The notes beneath the pieces were generated by a model that saw only the letters and a list, made by a program, of their open reading frames with translations, made no database searches and had not been told where the DNA came from. From positions 310,001 to 374,000 of the forward strand of contig NZ_QGTL01000002.1 in assembly GCF_003182135.1 (NCBI RefSeq): DNA of 64,000 nt, read 5' to 3'. Below are positions 44,311 to 53,047 of this stretch, in pieces. Source of the DNA: Nocardia neocaledoniensis. GTDB lineage: Bacteria > Actinomycetota > Actinomycetes > Mycobacteriales > Mycobacteriaceae. Every line of letters starts with the position of its first letter. Position 1 is the stretch's first letter. The translations under genes were made by a program, and so were the position numbers.

Positions 44311-45685
44311 GCGGGTACGGCTGGTAGCCCGGCGGGACGGGCGGGGCGAAGAAGGCGGCCGAGCGCGGCTGCCACAGCAGCACCACGGCGGCCAGGCCGA
44401 TGAGGAACGTGACGCCGGTGAAGATCATGGACTGCACGTCACCGCCGCCGGAACCCAGACTGTTGCCCACGAACACGCCGACCACCGCGATCAGCGAGAA
44501 CAGCACGTTGATGCCGAAGAACACGGTGGAGGTGATCCTGGCCCAGTTCTTCCCGGCCCGGCACGCGAACGCCATCCACACCCACAACCCCGCCGACACC
44601 GCCGAGGTGAGCAGCCCGCCGCCGATCCCGGCGTACACGGCCACATCCAGGTCGTTGCCGCGCAGCACCCCACCAGAGGCGTCGAGCGCCTCCTCCCGGA
44701 TCTGATCGATGGTCGTCAGCATGTACGCGGCACTGAGCAGTGTCACCACGGCACCGGCCAGCATTACGAAGAACGCCATCCGGACGCCCTCGGGCACCAC
44801 CCGCGGTCCCTGGTCGGCGGGCACCGGCGTGTAGGCAGCCAACGGCGCGGCACCGGGATACGGCTGCCCGGGAACCTGCCCCACATAAGGCATCTGGACA
44901 CCCGGCGGGTACGCACCCGGATACGGCGGTTGGCCACCGAACCCCGAATGCGGTGGCTGTCCGACCGGGTTGGGTACCACGCCCGGCGCCTCGGGAGCCG
45001 GATGAGCCGTCTGATCACCCGTCCCGGCGCCCGCCAACTGGCCACCGGTCACCGGCGACTGCCCAGGCGCGAGGTACGGCGCACCAGCCGCGCTCGGATG
45101 AGGCGGCTGGCCGCCGGGTGCAGCCGGATGAGACGACTGTCCGGGCACGGGGTAAGGCGGCGCACCGACCGCACCCGGATGCGGCGGTTGCTCACCGCCC
45201 GGCCCCGGGTACGAGGTCGCACCGGCGGCACCCGCGTTCGCCGGTGCGCCGGTCCCGTCAGAGTGCGCCGATTGGCCAGGCACGCCGGGCTGCGGCGGCT
45301 GACCAGGCAGACCAGGGGGTGGCGATTGGCTGAGCCCGCCAGGCTGCGGCGGCTGACCAGGCGCGCCCGGGTGGGGCGGTTGACCAGGAACTCCAGGGTG
45401 TGGCGGTTGGCCGGGCACACCTGCGTGCGGCGGTTGCCCAGGCACACCTGCGTGCGGCGGTTGGCCCGGCACGCCTGCGTGCGGTTGCCCGGACACGCCG
45501 GCATACGGCGGCTGGCCAGGCACGCCCGGGTAGGGCGGGTAAGGGGGCTGACCGGTGGCGTGGGGTGAGCCCGGTGGTGGCTGCGGGATGTGCCCCGGCG
45601 CGGGTGCGGGCGAAGGCACCTCGTCCGGGTAGGACGTCAGCTCATCCTGTGGTCGCGGATCATGCTCCGCGGACGATTCCGGCAC
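44294..45685 (-). CDS. Proline-rich repeat protein with C-terminal membrane domain
   Basis: 463 residues. Residues 1-290 are Pro/Gly/Gln-rich and disordered, with nine-residue repeats (PGQPPHAGV type) at about 55-143. The C-terminal 165 residues have four membrane helices ([59 protein letters not shown] and [20 protein letters not shown]). This is a common actinobacterial architecture of unknown function. GTG 45685 follows AGGGGG. It overlaps the GlxA gene end by 17 bases. Confidence 0.88.
   Translation of the reverse strand: MPESSAEHDPRPQDELTSYPDEVPSPAPAPGHIPQPPPGSPHATGQPPYPPYPGVPGQPPYAGVSGQPHAGVPGQPPHAGVPGQPPHAGVPGQPPHPGVPGQPPHPGAPGQPPQPGGLSQSPPPGLPGQPPQPGVPGQSAHSDGTGAPANAGAAGATSYPGPGGEQPPHPGAVGAPPYPVPGQSSHPAAPGGQPPHPSAAGAPYLAPGQSPVTGGQLAGAGTGDQTAHPAPEAPGVVPNPVGQPPHSGFGGQPPYPGAYPPGVQMPYVGQVPGQPYPGAAPLAAYTPVPADQGPRVVPEGVRMAFFVMLAGAVVTLLSAAYMLTTIDQIREEALDASGGVLRGNDLDVAVYAGIGGGLLTSAVSAGLWVWMAFACRAGKNWARITSTVFFGINVLFSLIAVVGVFVGNSLGSGGGDVQSMIFTGVTFLIGLAAVVLLWQPRSAAFFAPPVPPGYQPYPPTGPW
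45257..45523 (-). repeat. 27-bp tandem coding repeats
   Basis: About ten imperfect units encode [13 protein letters not shown] nonapeptides; one unit is 24 bp (SGQPHAGV). The central units are nearly identical in DNA, suggesting recent expansion and likely length variation between strains. Confidence 0.8.
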
Positions 45686-45746
45686 AGTGTCTGCCCCCTC
45701 TAGGTGAAGTCAGACCAACTCTAGTCGGCTCCACGGCAACCGGCCT

Positions 45747-46052
45747 GACCAGCGGCGACCCGCCCACGCCCCCGCACGAGCGACAGTGGCGCCATCGCAG
45801 TGCCGAGACCGGCACCCCGCCAACCGCTGCGGTGTTCGCTCGGGTCACCGCGTCTGGCCTCCGACCAGCGGCGCCCACCCATCACCACGACCGCCTCGAA
45901 AGCGAGAGCATCGAAGTGGCGACACGGCACCGGCAGCCGTCGCTCGGGTCGCCTGCGTCGAAGTCGCGCTGCCGCCCCGTCGACCGCAGTGCTGATCGAG
46001 CCGGCAAATGCCCAGGTCACCGCGTCGGGCGTCAGACCAGCGGCGACCCGCC
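45747..46052. repeat. Diverged repeats in a gene-free gap
   Basis: The 532-base stretch 45686-46217 has no convincing gene. It holds three copies of GACCAGCGGCGMCCM at 45747, 45863 and 46035. The latter two are preceded by GGTCACCGCGTCKGGCSTC. Related ACCGCwGnGGTGwTCG segments recur near 45826, 45979 and 46150. The copies fall in different reading frames, so they are not a coding repeat. Confidence 0.5.
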
Positions 46053-46217
46053 CCGGTACGACCGCCGTCCACCCGTGCAGGATCGGTAGCCACGCGGGCC
46101 GGGCGCAGGCGAGGTGTTCGGGGTATCGCCGAAGTGAGTGCGCCGAGGACCGCTGCGGTGATCGAACCGGCCGCTCGGGCCGTCGCACGCGAAGGAGATC
46201 CCGGACGACCGTGGCGC

Positions 46218-47060
46218 TCAGCGCACGTGGACCAGATCGCGGGCCGCGGTGCGGTAGCGATCGGCGATCAGGCGCACGACCGCGGGGTGCACGCCGATGG
46301 GCTCGGCCACGCCGTCGGCGCCCGCGTCGTGCAGGCGCTGGTGGAACAGGCCGTGGGCGAGCAGATAGGAGGCGATGAAGACACGTTCGGCACCCGAATC
46401 ACGCAGGGCGGCAACGACTTCGGGGACGCGAGGGGTGCCGGTCGCCACGTAGGCGATGCGGACCGGGGCGCCGAGCTGCTCGGCCAGCATGCCCGCCGCG
46501 CGACGGACGTCCTGGCGGGCGCGGGCGTCCGAGGAACCGGCGGCCGCGAAGACCACCGCGTCACCGGGTCGCCAACCGGCGGCGCGAAGGCGCACCGCCA
46601 TGATCCTGGTCAGCGCCGGATCCGGCCCCATCGCGGCGGTCACCGCCACCGACGGGTGACCGCTCTCGGCGACCTCGCGCGGCACGTCCTGATAGACGTG
46701 ATAGCCCGAGGCGAGGAACGCGGGAACCACCACGGCCGGGGCGTCGAGATCGCGCAGGACCTCCGACGGCGACGGGCCGAGCACGTCCACGAACGCGGTG
46801 CGCAGCGCCGGATTGGGCGCCGCCCCAGCCGATTCCGCGCCCGTCACGGCGGCGCCGAGTTCGGCGCCCACGGCCTCGGCGAGCGCCGCGATCATCTCCA
46901 CCCCTCGCGCACTGCGGGTGCCGTGCGCAACGAGTACCAAGGCCGGATCTCCGGCACGCACCACATCACCGGACGCCGCACCCGGCCGCGGCACACCACC
47001 GTGCGCCGCGCCGGTCACGGCACGCACCGAAGCCGGATCACCCGGCCGCCCCGCACTCAC
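46218..47060 (-). CDS. Sirohydrochlorin ferrochelatase-like (CbiX) protein
   Basis: 280 residues with two CbiX half-domains. The first has LVLVAHGTRSARG and GYHVYQDVP with the metal-site histidines; the second has FIASYLLAHGLFHQRL. It would insert iron into sirohydrochlorin to give siroheme, the cofactor of NirB. The GTG at 47060 overlaps the nnaR stop (GTGA), but the first 40 residues are not conserved-looking and a start about 40 codons later is possible. Last gene of the narK-nirBD-nnaR operon, a context that supports siroheme rather than cobalamin synthesis. Confidence 0.88.
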   Translation of the reverse strand: MSAGRPGDPASVRAVTGAAHGGVPRPGAASGDVVRAGDPALVLVAHGTRSARGVEMIAALAEAVGAELGAAVTGAESAGAAPNPALRTAFVDVLGPSPSEVLRDLDAPAVVVPAFLASGYHVYQDVPREVAESGHPSVAVTAAMGPDPALTRIMAVRLRAAGWRPGDAVVFAAAGSSDARARQDVRRAAGMLAEQLGAPVRIAYVATGTPRVPEVVAALRDSGAERVFIASYLLAHGLFHQRLHDAGADGVAEPIGVHPAVVRLIADRYRTAARDLVHVR

Positions 47061-48304
47061 CAGGCCCCGATCGCGTGCGCGGGCCGCGGCGAACGCGCGG
47101 GCGTGCCGATGCCGGCGGGATGTGGCGGCCGCACCGGCGGCCGCGGCGGGATGTCGGTGTCGGAGCAGTCGGCGGCGTCGAGGGCGAGCCGGTAGCCGCG
47201 CTTGACCACGGTCTGGATCGCCTTGGGCGTGCCGAGCCCGGCCCGCAACCGGGCGATCGCGGTCTCCACCGCGTGGGTGTCGTCGCCACCGCCGGGCAGC
47301 GCCGAGAGCAGGTCCTCCCTGGAGACGACCCGGCCCGGCTGCCGCGCCAGCGAGCGCATCAACGCCATCGGGGCGGGCGCGAGCTGGCGCACCTCGCCGT
47401 CGACGACCACGCAGCCGCCCCGCACGCTGATCAGATGACCGGCCGCGTAGATCCGGCTGGCCCGGCGCGGCAGTTCCTCGGCGACGTGGCGGGCCAGGGC
47501 GCCGAGCCGCGCGCGACCCGGCATGGTGGTCGGCACGCCGAGTTCTTCGAGCGGAGCCGCGGTGATCGGGCCGACGCAGGCCGCGAGCACCCGCCCGCGC
47601 AGCGCGTGCAGCAGCGCGTCGAGCAGCCCGGTTTCCTTGGCGCGCATCAACATCGAGGCCACGGCGGGCGCGCTGGTGAAGGTGACGCAGTCCAGGCTGC
47701 CCGCCACGATCGACTCGATCATCGAGTCCATCGGACCACGATCGGTCGGCGGCTCCCACCGGTACACCGGCACCGGGACGACATCGGCGCCCGCGCAGCG
47801 CAGCACCTCGCAGAAGTCGGGGACCGGCTCCCACTCGGTGGTCGCGCCGTGCAGCTGGACCGCGATGCGCACGCCCTCCACGCCCTCGGCGAGCAGGTGG
47901 TCGAGCACCTCGGCAGAGGACTCCGACGCGGGCGACCATTCCTCGCGCAGTTCGGCGGCGCGGATGGCGCCCTTGGCCTTGGGGCCACGAGCCAGCATCC
48001 GGGTGGCGGCGAGCGTGTCACGCAGCGACTCGGCCAGCCCCCACCCTTCGGCGGCTTCCATCCACCCGCGGAACCCGATGCCGGTGGTGGCGACGGTGAT
48101 CTGCGGCGGATCGGCGATCAGCTGTTCGGTGACGCGGGCCAGCTCGGTGTCGTCGGCCAGCGGGATGATCCGGATGGCGGGCGCGGACACCACGGTCGCG
48201 CCCTTCCGGTTGAGCAAGGTGCTGAATTCTTCGGCACGGCGCGCGGCGGTGACACCGATGGTGAAACCGGCCAGCGCCGGGCGGGGTTCGGTCGGCAGTG
48301 TCAT
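47057..48304 (-). CDS. nnaR: HemD-like domain fused to OmpR-type DNA-binding domain (NnaR-like)
   Basis: 415 residues. Residues about 10-265 are a uroporphyrinogen-III synthase (HemD) fold. Residues about 285-375 are a winged helix of the OmpR/PhoB type (ALMRSLARQPGRVVSREDLL, then HAVETAIARLRAGLG and VVKRGYRLAL). This architecture matches NnaR, the nitrate/nitrite assimilation regulator described in Streptomyces and mycobacteria that works with GlnR. Whether the HemD domain is catalytic or a sensor is not decided by sequence. The ATG overlaps the nirD stop, and the stop overlaps the CbiX start. Confidence 0.88.
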   Translation of the reverse strand: MTLPTEPRPALAGFTIGVTAARRAEEFSTLLNRKGATVVSAPAIRIIPLADDTELARVTEQLIADPPQITVATTGIGFRGWMEAAEGWGLAESLRDTLAATRMLARGPKAKGAIRAAELREEWSPASESSAEVLDHLLAEGVEGVRIAVQLHGATTEWEPVPDFCEVLRCAGADVVPVPVYRWEPPTDRGPMDSMIESIVAGSLDCVTFTSAPAVASMLMRAKETGLLDALLHALRGRVLAACVGPITAAPLEELGVPTTMPGRARLGALARHVAEELPRRASRIYAAGHLISVRGGCVVVDGEVRQLAPAPMALMRSLARQPGRVVSREDLLSALPGGGDDTHAVETAIARLRAGLGTPKAIQTVVKRGYRLALDAADCSDTDIPPRPPVRPPHPAGIGTPARSPRPAHAIGAW

Positions 48305-48681
48305 GGACTCACCGGTTCGTCCGAGACCGCGACAACGCCGCCGTCGAGGCGCACGGCGTACACCGGCAGGGACTGGGTCGGGTCGTCCAGACAGCGGCCG
48401 TCGATCAACGAGAACGCCTGCTTGAGCAGCGGCGACGCGACGACGGGCACACCGCCGCGGTCACCGACGATGCCGCGCGACATCACCGCGGCCCGGCCGA
48501 ACGGATCGATGTTGCCGACAGCGGCGAGGGTGCCGTCGGCGAGCAGGAACAGCGCGGCCTGCTTGCCGCCCGCGAGCAGCACGGCGACGCCGCGGCCCGG
48601 GATCAGGAAATCGAGCCGGCACGCCTGGGTCCAGGTCGTGGTGGTCTCGGTGGTGATGGTGGGTGTATCGACAACGGTCAT
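48301..48681 (-). CDS. nirD: Assimilatory nitrite reductase small subunit
   Basis: 126 residues of the Rieske-like NirD family; the usual Rieske cluster ligands are absent, as expected. LFLLADGTLAAVGNIDPFGR and VPVVASPLLKQAFSLIDGRC are typical. GGAGGAGG lies five bases from the ATG at 48681. It overlaps nnaR by four bases and follows nirB by 63 bases. Confidence 0.93.
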   Translation of the reverse strand: MTVVDTPTITTETTTTWTQACRLDFLIPGRGVAVLLAGGKQAALFLLADGTLAAVGNIDPFGRAAVMSRGIVGDRGGVPVVASPLLKQAFSLIDGRCLDDPTQSLPVYAVRLDGGVVAVSDEPVSP

Positions 48682-48744
48682 CGGTTCCTCCTCCGAACGC
48701 CTCATCTATTGGTACAGGCGCCCTGTTTCCGCAGCGTTAAGCGC

Positions 48745-51291
48745 TTATTTCGCAGCCGCGGCTGTGTCCGAGCCAACACCGACCGGCATCCCGGGCAGCC
48801 CGAGCAGCACAGGCACCTTGCGCTCACCGCTGTCGTCGAACGAGATGGTCGGGTCGGCTTCCTCAGGGGCGTTGACGAAGGAGACGAACCGCGAGAGCTT
48901 GTTCTCGTCCTCGAGCACCGCGGCCCACTCGTCGCGATAGCCCTCGACGTGCTTGGCCATGGCGGCCTCCAGGTCGGCGGCGATGCCGAGGCTGTCCTCG
49001 CACACGACGGCCTTGAGGTAGTCCATGCCGCCCTCGAGCGCCTCCTGCCAGGGCGCGGTGCGCTGCAGGCGGTCGGCCGTGCGGATGTAGAACATCAGGT
49101 AGCGGTCGATGTAGCGGATCAGCGTCTCGTCGTCGAGATCGCCGGCCAGCAGCACCGCGTGCTTGGGGGTCAGGCCGCCGTTGCCGCCGACGTAGAGGTT
49201 CCAGCCGTTCTCGGTGGCGATCACGCCGACGTCCTTGCCGCGCGCCTCCGCGCACTCGCGCGCGCAGCCCGAGACGGCCAGCTTCAGCTTGTGCGGCGAG
49301 CGCAGGCCGCGGTAGCGCTTCTCCAGCAGCACGGCCATGCCGACCGAGTCCTGCTGGCCGTAGCGGCACCAGGTGGACCCGACGCAGCTCTTCACGGTGC
49401 GCAGCGATTTGCCGTAGGCGTGCCCGGACTCCATGCCCGCGTCGACCAGCCGCTTCCAGATCAGCGGCAGCTGCTCGACCGTCGCGCCGAACAGGTCGAT
49501 GCGCTGACCGCCGGTGACCTTGACGTAGAGGTCGAATTCCTTGGCGACCTCGCCGATCACGATCAGCTGCTCCGCGGTGACCTCGCCGCCGGGCATCCGC
49601 GGCACCACCGAGTAGGTGCCGTTCTTCTGCATGTTGGCCAGGAAGTGGTCGTTGGTGTCCTGCAGCGCGGCCTGCTCGCCGTCGAGGATGTGCTCGCTCG
49701 AGGTGGAGGCGAGGATCGAGGCGACCGTCGGCTTGCAGATGTCGCAGCCCGAGCCGGTGCCGTACTTGGCGATCAGCTCCGAGAAGGTGCGGATGCCGGT
49801 GACGTTCACGATGTCGAACAGCTCGGCGCGCGACTGGGTGAAGTGCTCACACAGCGCCTTCGACAGCGCCACACCGCTCTGCTCGAGCAACTTCTTGATC
49901 ATCGGCACGCAGCCACCACACGAGGTGCCCGCGTTGGTGCAGCTCTTCACGCCGGGGATGTCGCAGGCACCCTCGGCGATCGCGCCGCAGATCGCACCCT
50001 TGCTGACGTTGTTGCACGAGCAGATCTGGGCGTCGTCGGGCAGCGCGTCGGCGCCGAGTTCGGCGCCCGCGGGCGAGATGAGCGCGGCCGCGTCGGCGGG
50101 CAGCGGACGCCCGACCAGCGGGCGCAGCGCCGCGTACTGGCTGGCGTCACCGACCAGGATGCCGCCGAGCAGGGTCTGGGCGTCGTCGGAGACGACGAGC
50201 TTGGCGTAGGTGCCCTTGGCGGCGTCGTGCAGCACGACCGAGAGCGCGCCCTCGGTGGTGGCGTGCGCGTCACCGAAGGAGGCCACGTCCACGCCCATCA
50301 GCTTGAGCTTGGTCGACATGTCGGCGCCGGGGAACTCCCCCGCGCCGCCGAGCAGCCGATCGGCCACGATCTCCGCGGTGGTGTACCCCGGCGCGACCAG
50401 GCCGTAGCAGACACCCTCGACGGCGGCGCACTCACCGATCGCCCAGATGTGCGGGTCGGAGGTCTGCAGGCTGACATCGGTGAGGATGCCACCGCGCGGG
50501 CCGAGCTCCAGGCCCGCGGCCTTGGCGACGGCGTCGTGCGGACGGATGCCCGCGGAGAACACGACCAGCGAGGCGTGGATCTCCGACTCGTCGGACAGGT
50601 GCAGCTTCACCCCGCCCGTCTCCTCCTCGATCGACTCGATCTTGGCGGTGCCGACGCCGGTGTGCACGTTCAGGCCGATGTCGGAGACCAGCTTCTCCAG
50701 GATCGCGCCACCACCGGCATCGACCTGGGCGGGCATCAGGCGGTCGTTGTACTCGATGACGTGCGGGGTCATCCCCATCAGGCGCAGCGCGTTGGCCGCC
50801 TCCAGGCCGAGCAGACCGCCACCGATGACCACGCCGTGCGCGCCGGGTCCGGCGGCGTCGGCGGCGGCGCGGATGCCGTCGAGATCCTCGATCGTGCGGT
50901 AGACGAAGCACTCGGGCAGGTCGTGGCCGGGCACCGGCGGCACGAAGGCGTAGGAGCCGGTCGCCATCACCAGCGCGTCGTAGGCGATGACCTCACCAGT
51001 GGAGCTGGTGACGGTCTTGGCCGCGCGGTCGATGGACTCACCGCGCTGGCCCAGTCGCAGCTCGACCAGGTCGTCGCCGTCGTAGGAGTTGCCGGGCAGC
51101 GCCAGCTCGTCGGGGTTCCAGTTGCCGACGTAGTAGGACAGGCCGACCCGGTCGTAGGCGGGCAGCTTCTCCTCGGACAGGACGACGATCCGCCACTGTC
51201 CTGCCTCGTCGCGGGACCGCAGTGCCTCGACGAAACGGTGTCCGACCATGCCGTGGCCGACCACGACCACTGTCTTGCGCGTGCTGTTCAT
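48745..51291 (-). CDS. nirB: Assimilatory nitrite reductase large subunit
   Basis: 848 residues. NADH-dependent reduction of nitrite to ammonium. Domains in order: FAD/NAD domain (VVVGHGMVGHRFVEALRSRD, ATGSYAFVPPVPG, GGGLLGLEAANAL), a BFD-type [2Fe-2S] region (ICSCNNVSKGAICGAI and CTNAGTSCGGC), then the ferredoxin-like and siroheme/[4Fe-4S] domains with SCVGSTWCRYG and SGCARECAEARGKDVG. GGAGG precedes the ATG. It follows narK by 30 bases and is expected to be under GlnR control with narK. Confidence 0.97.
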   Translation of the reverse strand: MNSTRKTVVVVGHGMVGHRFVEALRSRDEAGQWRIVVLSEEKLPAYDRVGLSYYVGNWNPDELALPGNSYDGDDLVELRLGQRGESIDRAAKTVTSSTGEVIAYDALVMATGSYAFVPPVPGHDLPECFVYRTIEDLDGIRAAADAAGPGAHGVVIGGGLLGLEAANALRLMGMTPHVIEYNDRLMPAQVDAGGGAILEKLVSDIGLNVHTGVGTAKIESIEEETGGVKLHLSDESEIHASLVVFSAGIRPHDAVAKAAGLELGPRGGILTDVSLQTSDPHIWAIGECAAVEGVCYGLVAPGYTTAEIVADRLLGGAGEFPGADMSTKLKLMGVDVASFGDAHATTEGALSVVLHDAAKGTYAKLVVSDDAQTLLGGILVGDASQYAALRPLVGRPLPADAAALISPAGAELGADALPDDAQICSCNNVSKGAICGAIAEGACDIPGVKSCTNAGTSCGGCVPMIKKLLEQSGVALSKALCEHFTQSRAELFDIVNVTGIRTFSELIAKYGTGSGCDICKPTVASILASTSSEHILDGEQAALQDTNDHFLANMQKNGTYSVVPRMPGGEVTAEQLIVIGEVAKEFDLYVKVTGGQRIDLFGATVEQLPLIWKRLVDAGMESGHAYGKSLRTVKSCVGSTWCRYGQQDSVGMAVLLEKRYRGLRSPHKLKLAVSGCARECAEARGKDVGVIATENGWNLYVGGNGGLTPKHAVLLAGDLDDETLIRYIDRYLMFYIRTADRLQRTAPWQEALEGGMDYLKAVVCEDSLGIAADLEAAMAKHVEGYRDEWAAVLEDENKLSRFVSFVNAPEEADPTISFDDSGERKVPVLLGLPGMPVGVGSDTAAAAK

Positions 51292-51321
51292 GAGGGTGAC
51301 CTCCAGGGTGTGGGCCGGTTG

Positions 51322-52761
51322 TCAGCGAGCCGACGAAGCGGTGTGTTCGGCCTCGAGGACCAGGGACTCGGCCTCGACCACGACATCGGCGTCGGCGGAC
51401 GGGCGGGGACGGCGCAGGAACACCGTCCAGGTGACCGCGGCGCACACCACGTAGAAGGCGAGGAACACCCAGAACGCGGTGGTCGCGGAGTTGGTGGAGG
51501 AGTAGGACGAGCGCAGCACCATGTTGATGCCGACACCGCCCAGCGCGCCGATCGCGCCGACGAACCCGATGAGGGCGCCCGCGGTGTTCTGTGACCAGGC
51601 GGCCCGCTCGGTCCGCGAGAGCGGCAGGCTCTTGGACTTGGCCTCGAACACCGACGGGATGATCTTGGTGACGGCGCCGTTGCCGAAACCGGAGAGCACG
51701 AACAGCGCGATGAAGCCGATGACCAGGACGGTCATCGTGGCACCGGAGGCGACGCCGCCGTTGCGGTCGGCCATCGTCGAAGCGGCGATCACGATCAGCG
51801 CGGCGGCCATCATGGCGCCGAAGGTGCCGAGCGCGACCTTGCTGCCGCCGATCCGGTCGGCCATCTTGCCGCCGTAGGGGCGCGACAGCGATCCGAGCAG
51901 CGGACCGATGAAGGCGATCGACGCGGCGTGCACGGCGGCCTGGGCAGCAGTGTCGCCACCGGCCTTGAAGCTGATCTGCAGGATCTGGCCGAAGGCGAAG
52001 CTGTAACCGATGAACGACCCGAAGGTGCCGATGTAGAGGAAGGCGATCGCCCACGACTGCGGCACCCGCAGCGCCTTGCCCATGTAGGACAGGTCCGCCT
52101 TCTGATTGGTCAGGTTGTCCATGAAGAGGGCGGCGCCGACCGCGGTCAGGCCGACGAACACCAGGTAGATCGCGCAGATGACCGAGGCGTACTCACCACC
52201 GAGGGTGACCAGCACCAGCAGCCCGAGCAGCTGGATCACCGGGACGCCGATGTTGCCGCCGCCGGCGTTCATGCCCAGCGCCCAGCCCTTGAGCCGCTGC
52301 GGGTAGAACGCGTTGATGTTGGTCATCGAGGAGGCGAAGTTGCCGCCACCGAAGCCCGCGAACGCCGCCACGATCAGGAAGGTCGTGTACGAGGTGCCGG
52401 GCTGGTTCACGAAATACAGCGTCAGCAGCAGCGGGACCAGCAGCATCAACGCGCTGAAGATCGTCCAGTTGCGGCCGCCGAAACGGGCCGTCGCCACCGT
52501 GTAGGGGATCCGCAGGAATGCGCCGACCAGGGTCGGCATGGCGACCAGGAAGAACTTCCCGGCCGCGTCGATGCCGTACTTGTCGGTGGGCATGAACAGC
52601 ACCATCACCGACCAGATCGACCACACCGAGAACCCGATGTGTTCGGCGATCACCGACCAGATCAGGTTGCGCTTGGCGATGTCCTTGCCGCCGGCCTCCC
52701 AGGCCGCGACATCTTCGGCATCCCAGTCCGCGATGTCGTGGTTACGCTGCAGCGTCCTCAA
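51322..52761 (-). CDS. narK: Nitrate/nitrite transporter NarK (first copy)
   Basis: 479 residues, a twelve-helix major facilitator of the nitrate/nitrite porter family. The nitrate signatures AAFAGFGGGNFASSMTNINA (helix 5) and FVLSGFGNGAVTKIIPSVF (helix 11) are clear. A TTG at 52761 is the likely start because GGGAGG (52768-52773) lies six bases upstream; a longer TTG at 52791 lacks a site. First gene of narK-nirB-nirD-nnaR-cbiX. An exact GlnR half-site pair lies about 130 bases upstream, and TACCGT (52791-52796, reverse) is a possible -10. Confidence 0.95.
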   Translation of the reverse strand: MRTLQRNHDIADWDAEDVAAWEAGGKDIAKRNLIWSVIAEHIGFSVWSIWSVMVLFMPTDKYGIDAAGKFFLVAMPTLVGAFLRIPYTVATARFGGRNWTIFSALMLLVPLLLTLYFVNQPGTSYTTFLIVAAFAGFGGGNFASSMTNINAFYPQRLKGWALGMNAGGGNIGVPVIQLLGLLVLVTLGGEYASVICAIYLVFVGLTAVGAALFMDNLTNQKADLSYMGKALRVPQSWAIAFLYIGTFGSFIGYSFAFGQILQISFKAGGDTAAQAAVHAASIAFIGPLLGSLSRPYGGKMADRIGGSKVALGTFGAMMAAALIVIAASTMADRNGGVASGATMTVLVIGFIALFVLSGFGNGAVTKIIPSVFEAKSKSLPLSRTERAAWSQNTAGALIGFVGAIGALGGVGINMVLRSSYSSTNSATTAFWVFLAFYVVCAAVTWTVFLRRPRPSADADVVVEAESLVLEAEHTASSAR

Positions 52762-52889
52762 GTTGGGCCTCCCAAAAGTGCGATGGCCCAACGGTAGGAA
52801 ATGGGTATTGCCGGAATGCTGCGGGAAATGTCGCCTGAATCAACGGTTTCTCACGATTCCCGATTTACGGGGGTGAGATCGAGGCGTTT

Positions 52890-52905
52890 GTTTCCGCCGT
52901 GTGAC
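52890..52905 (-). promoter_or_regulatory. GlnR box upstream of narK-nirBD
   Basis: On the reverse strand GTCAC-ACGGCG-GAAAC matches the actinobacterial GlnR consensus gTnAC-N6-GaAAC at every defined position. A weaker GGGAA-N6-GAAAC lies at 52846-52861. The distance to the probable -10 at 52796 is about 95 bases. Confidence 0.7.
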
Positions 52906-52974
52906 ACGCCGATTTCCGCCGGTAAGGAAGCGGCGAGAATTCGGGGTATGCGCCGGTGAGGGTGTGAGCTACGC

Positions 52975-53011
52975 CGCTTTCCGCGACTCTAGACCAGAGT
53001 CGCGGAAAGCG
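52975..53011 (-). terminator. Perfect hairpin after the MFS exporter
   Basis: CGCTTTCCGCGACTCT (52975-52990) and AGAGTCGCGGAAAGCG (52996-53011) form a perfect 16-bp stem with a 5-base loop, 36 bases after the MFS stop. No T run. Confidence 0.75.
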
Positions 53012-53047
53012 CACTTCGGGAAATGGCCGACGGTGAGGAGTTCGCCG

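Noticed and set aside
45257..45523. Regular repeats considered as a CRISPR array
   Set aside because: Units are contiguous without spacers and encode in-frame nonapeptides of a clear gene.
45721..46188. Reverse 155-codon frame in the gap upstream of the proline-rich gene
   Set aside because: No ribosome site and Arg-rich random composition. The DNA repeats in it fall in different frames, so it is not coding.
46218..47939. Extension of the CbiX frame far upstream into nnaR
   Set aside because: nnaR is well supported in its own frame, and the GTG at 47060 gives the usual overlap.
48298..51594. A 1,098-codon forward frame opposite nnaR-nirD-nirB
   Set aside because: It spans several confirmed reverse genes and their overlaps. 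Its composition is that of a third-position GC shadow.
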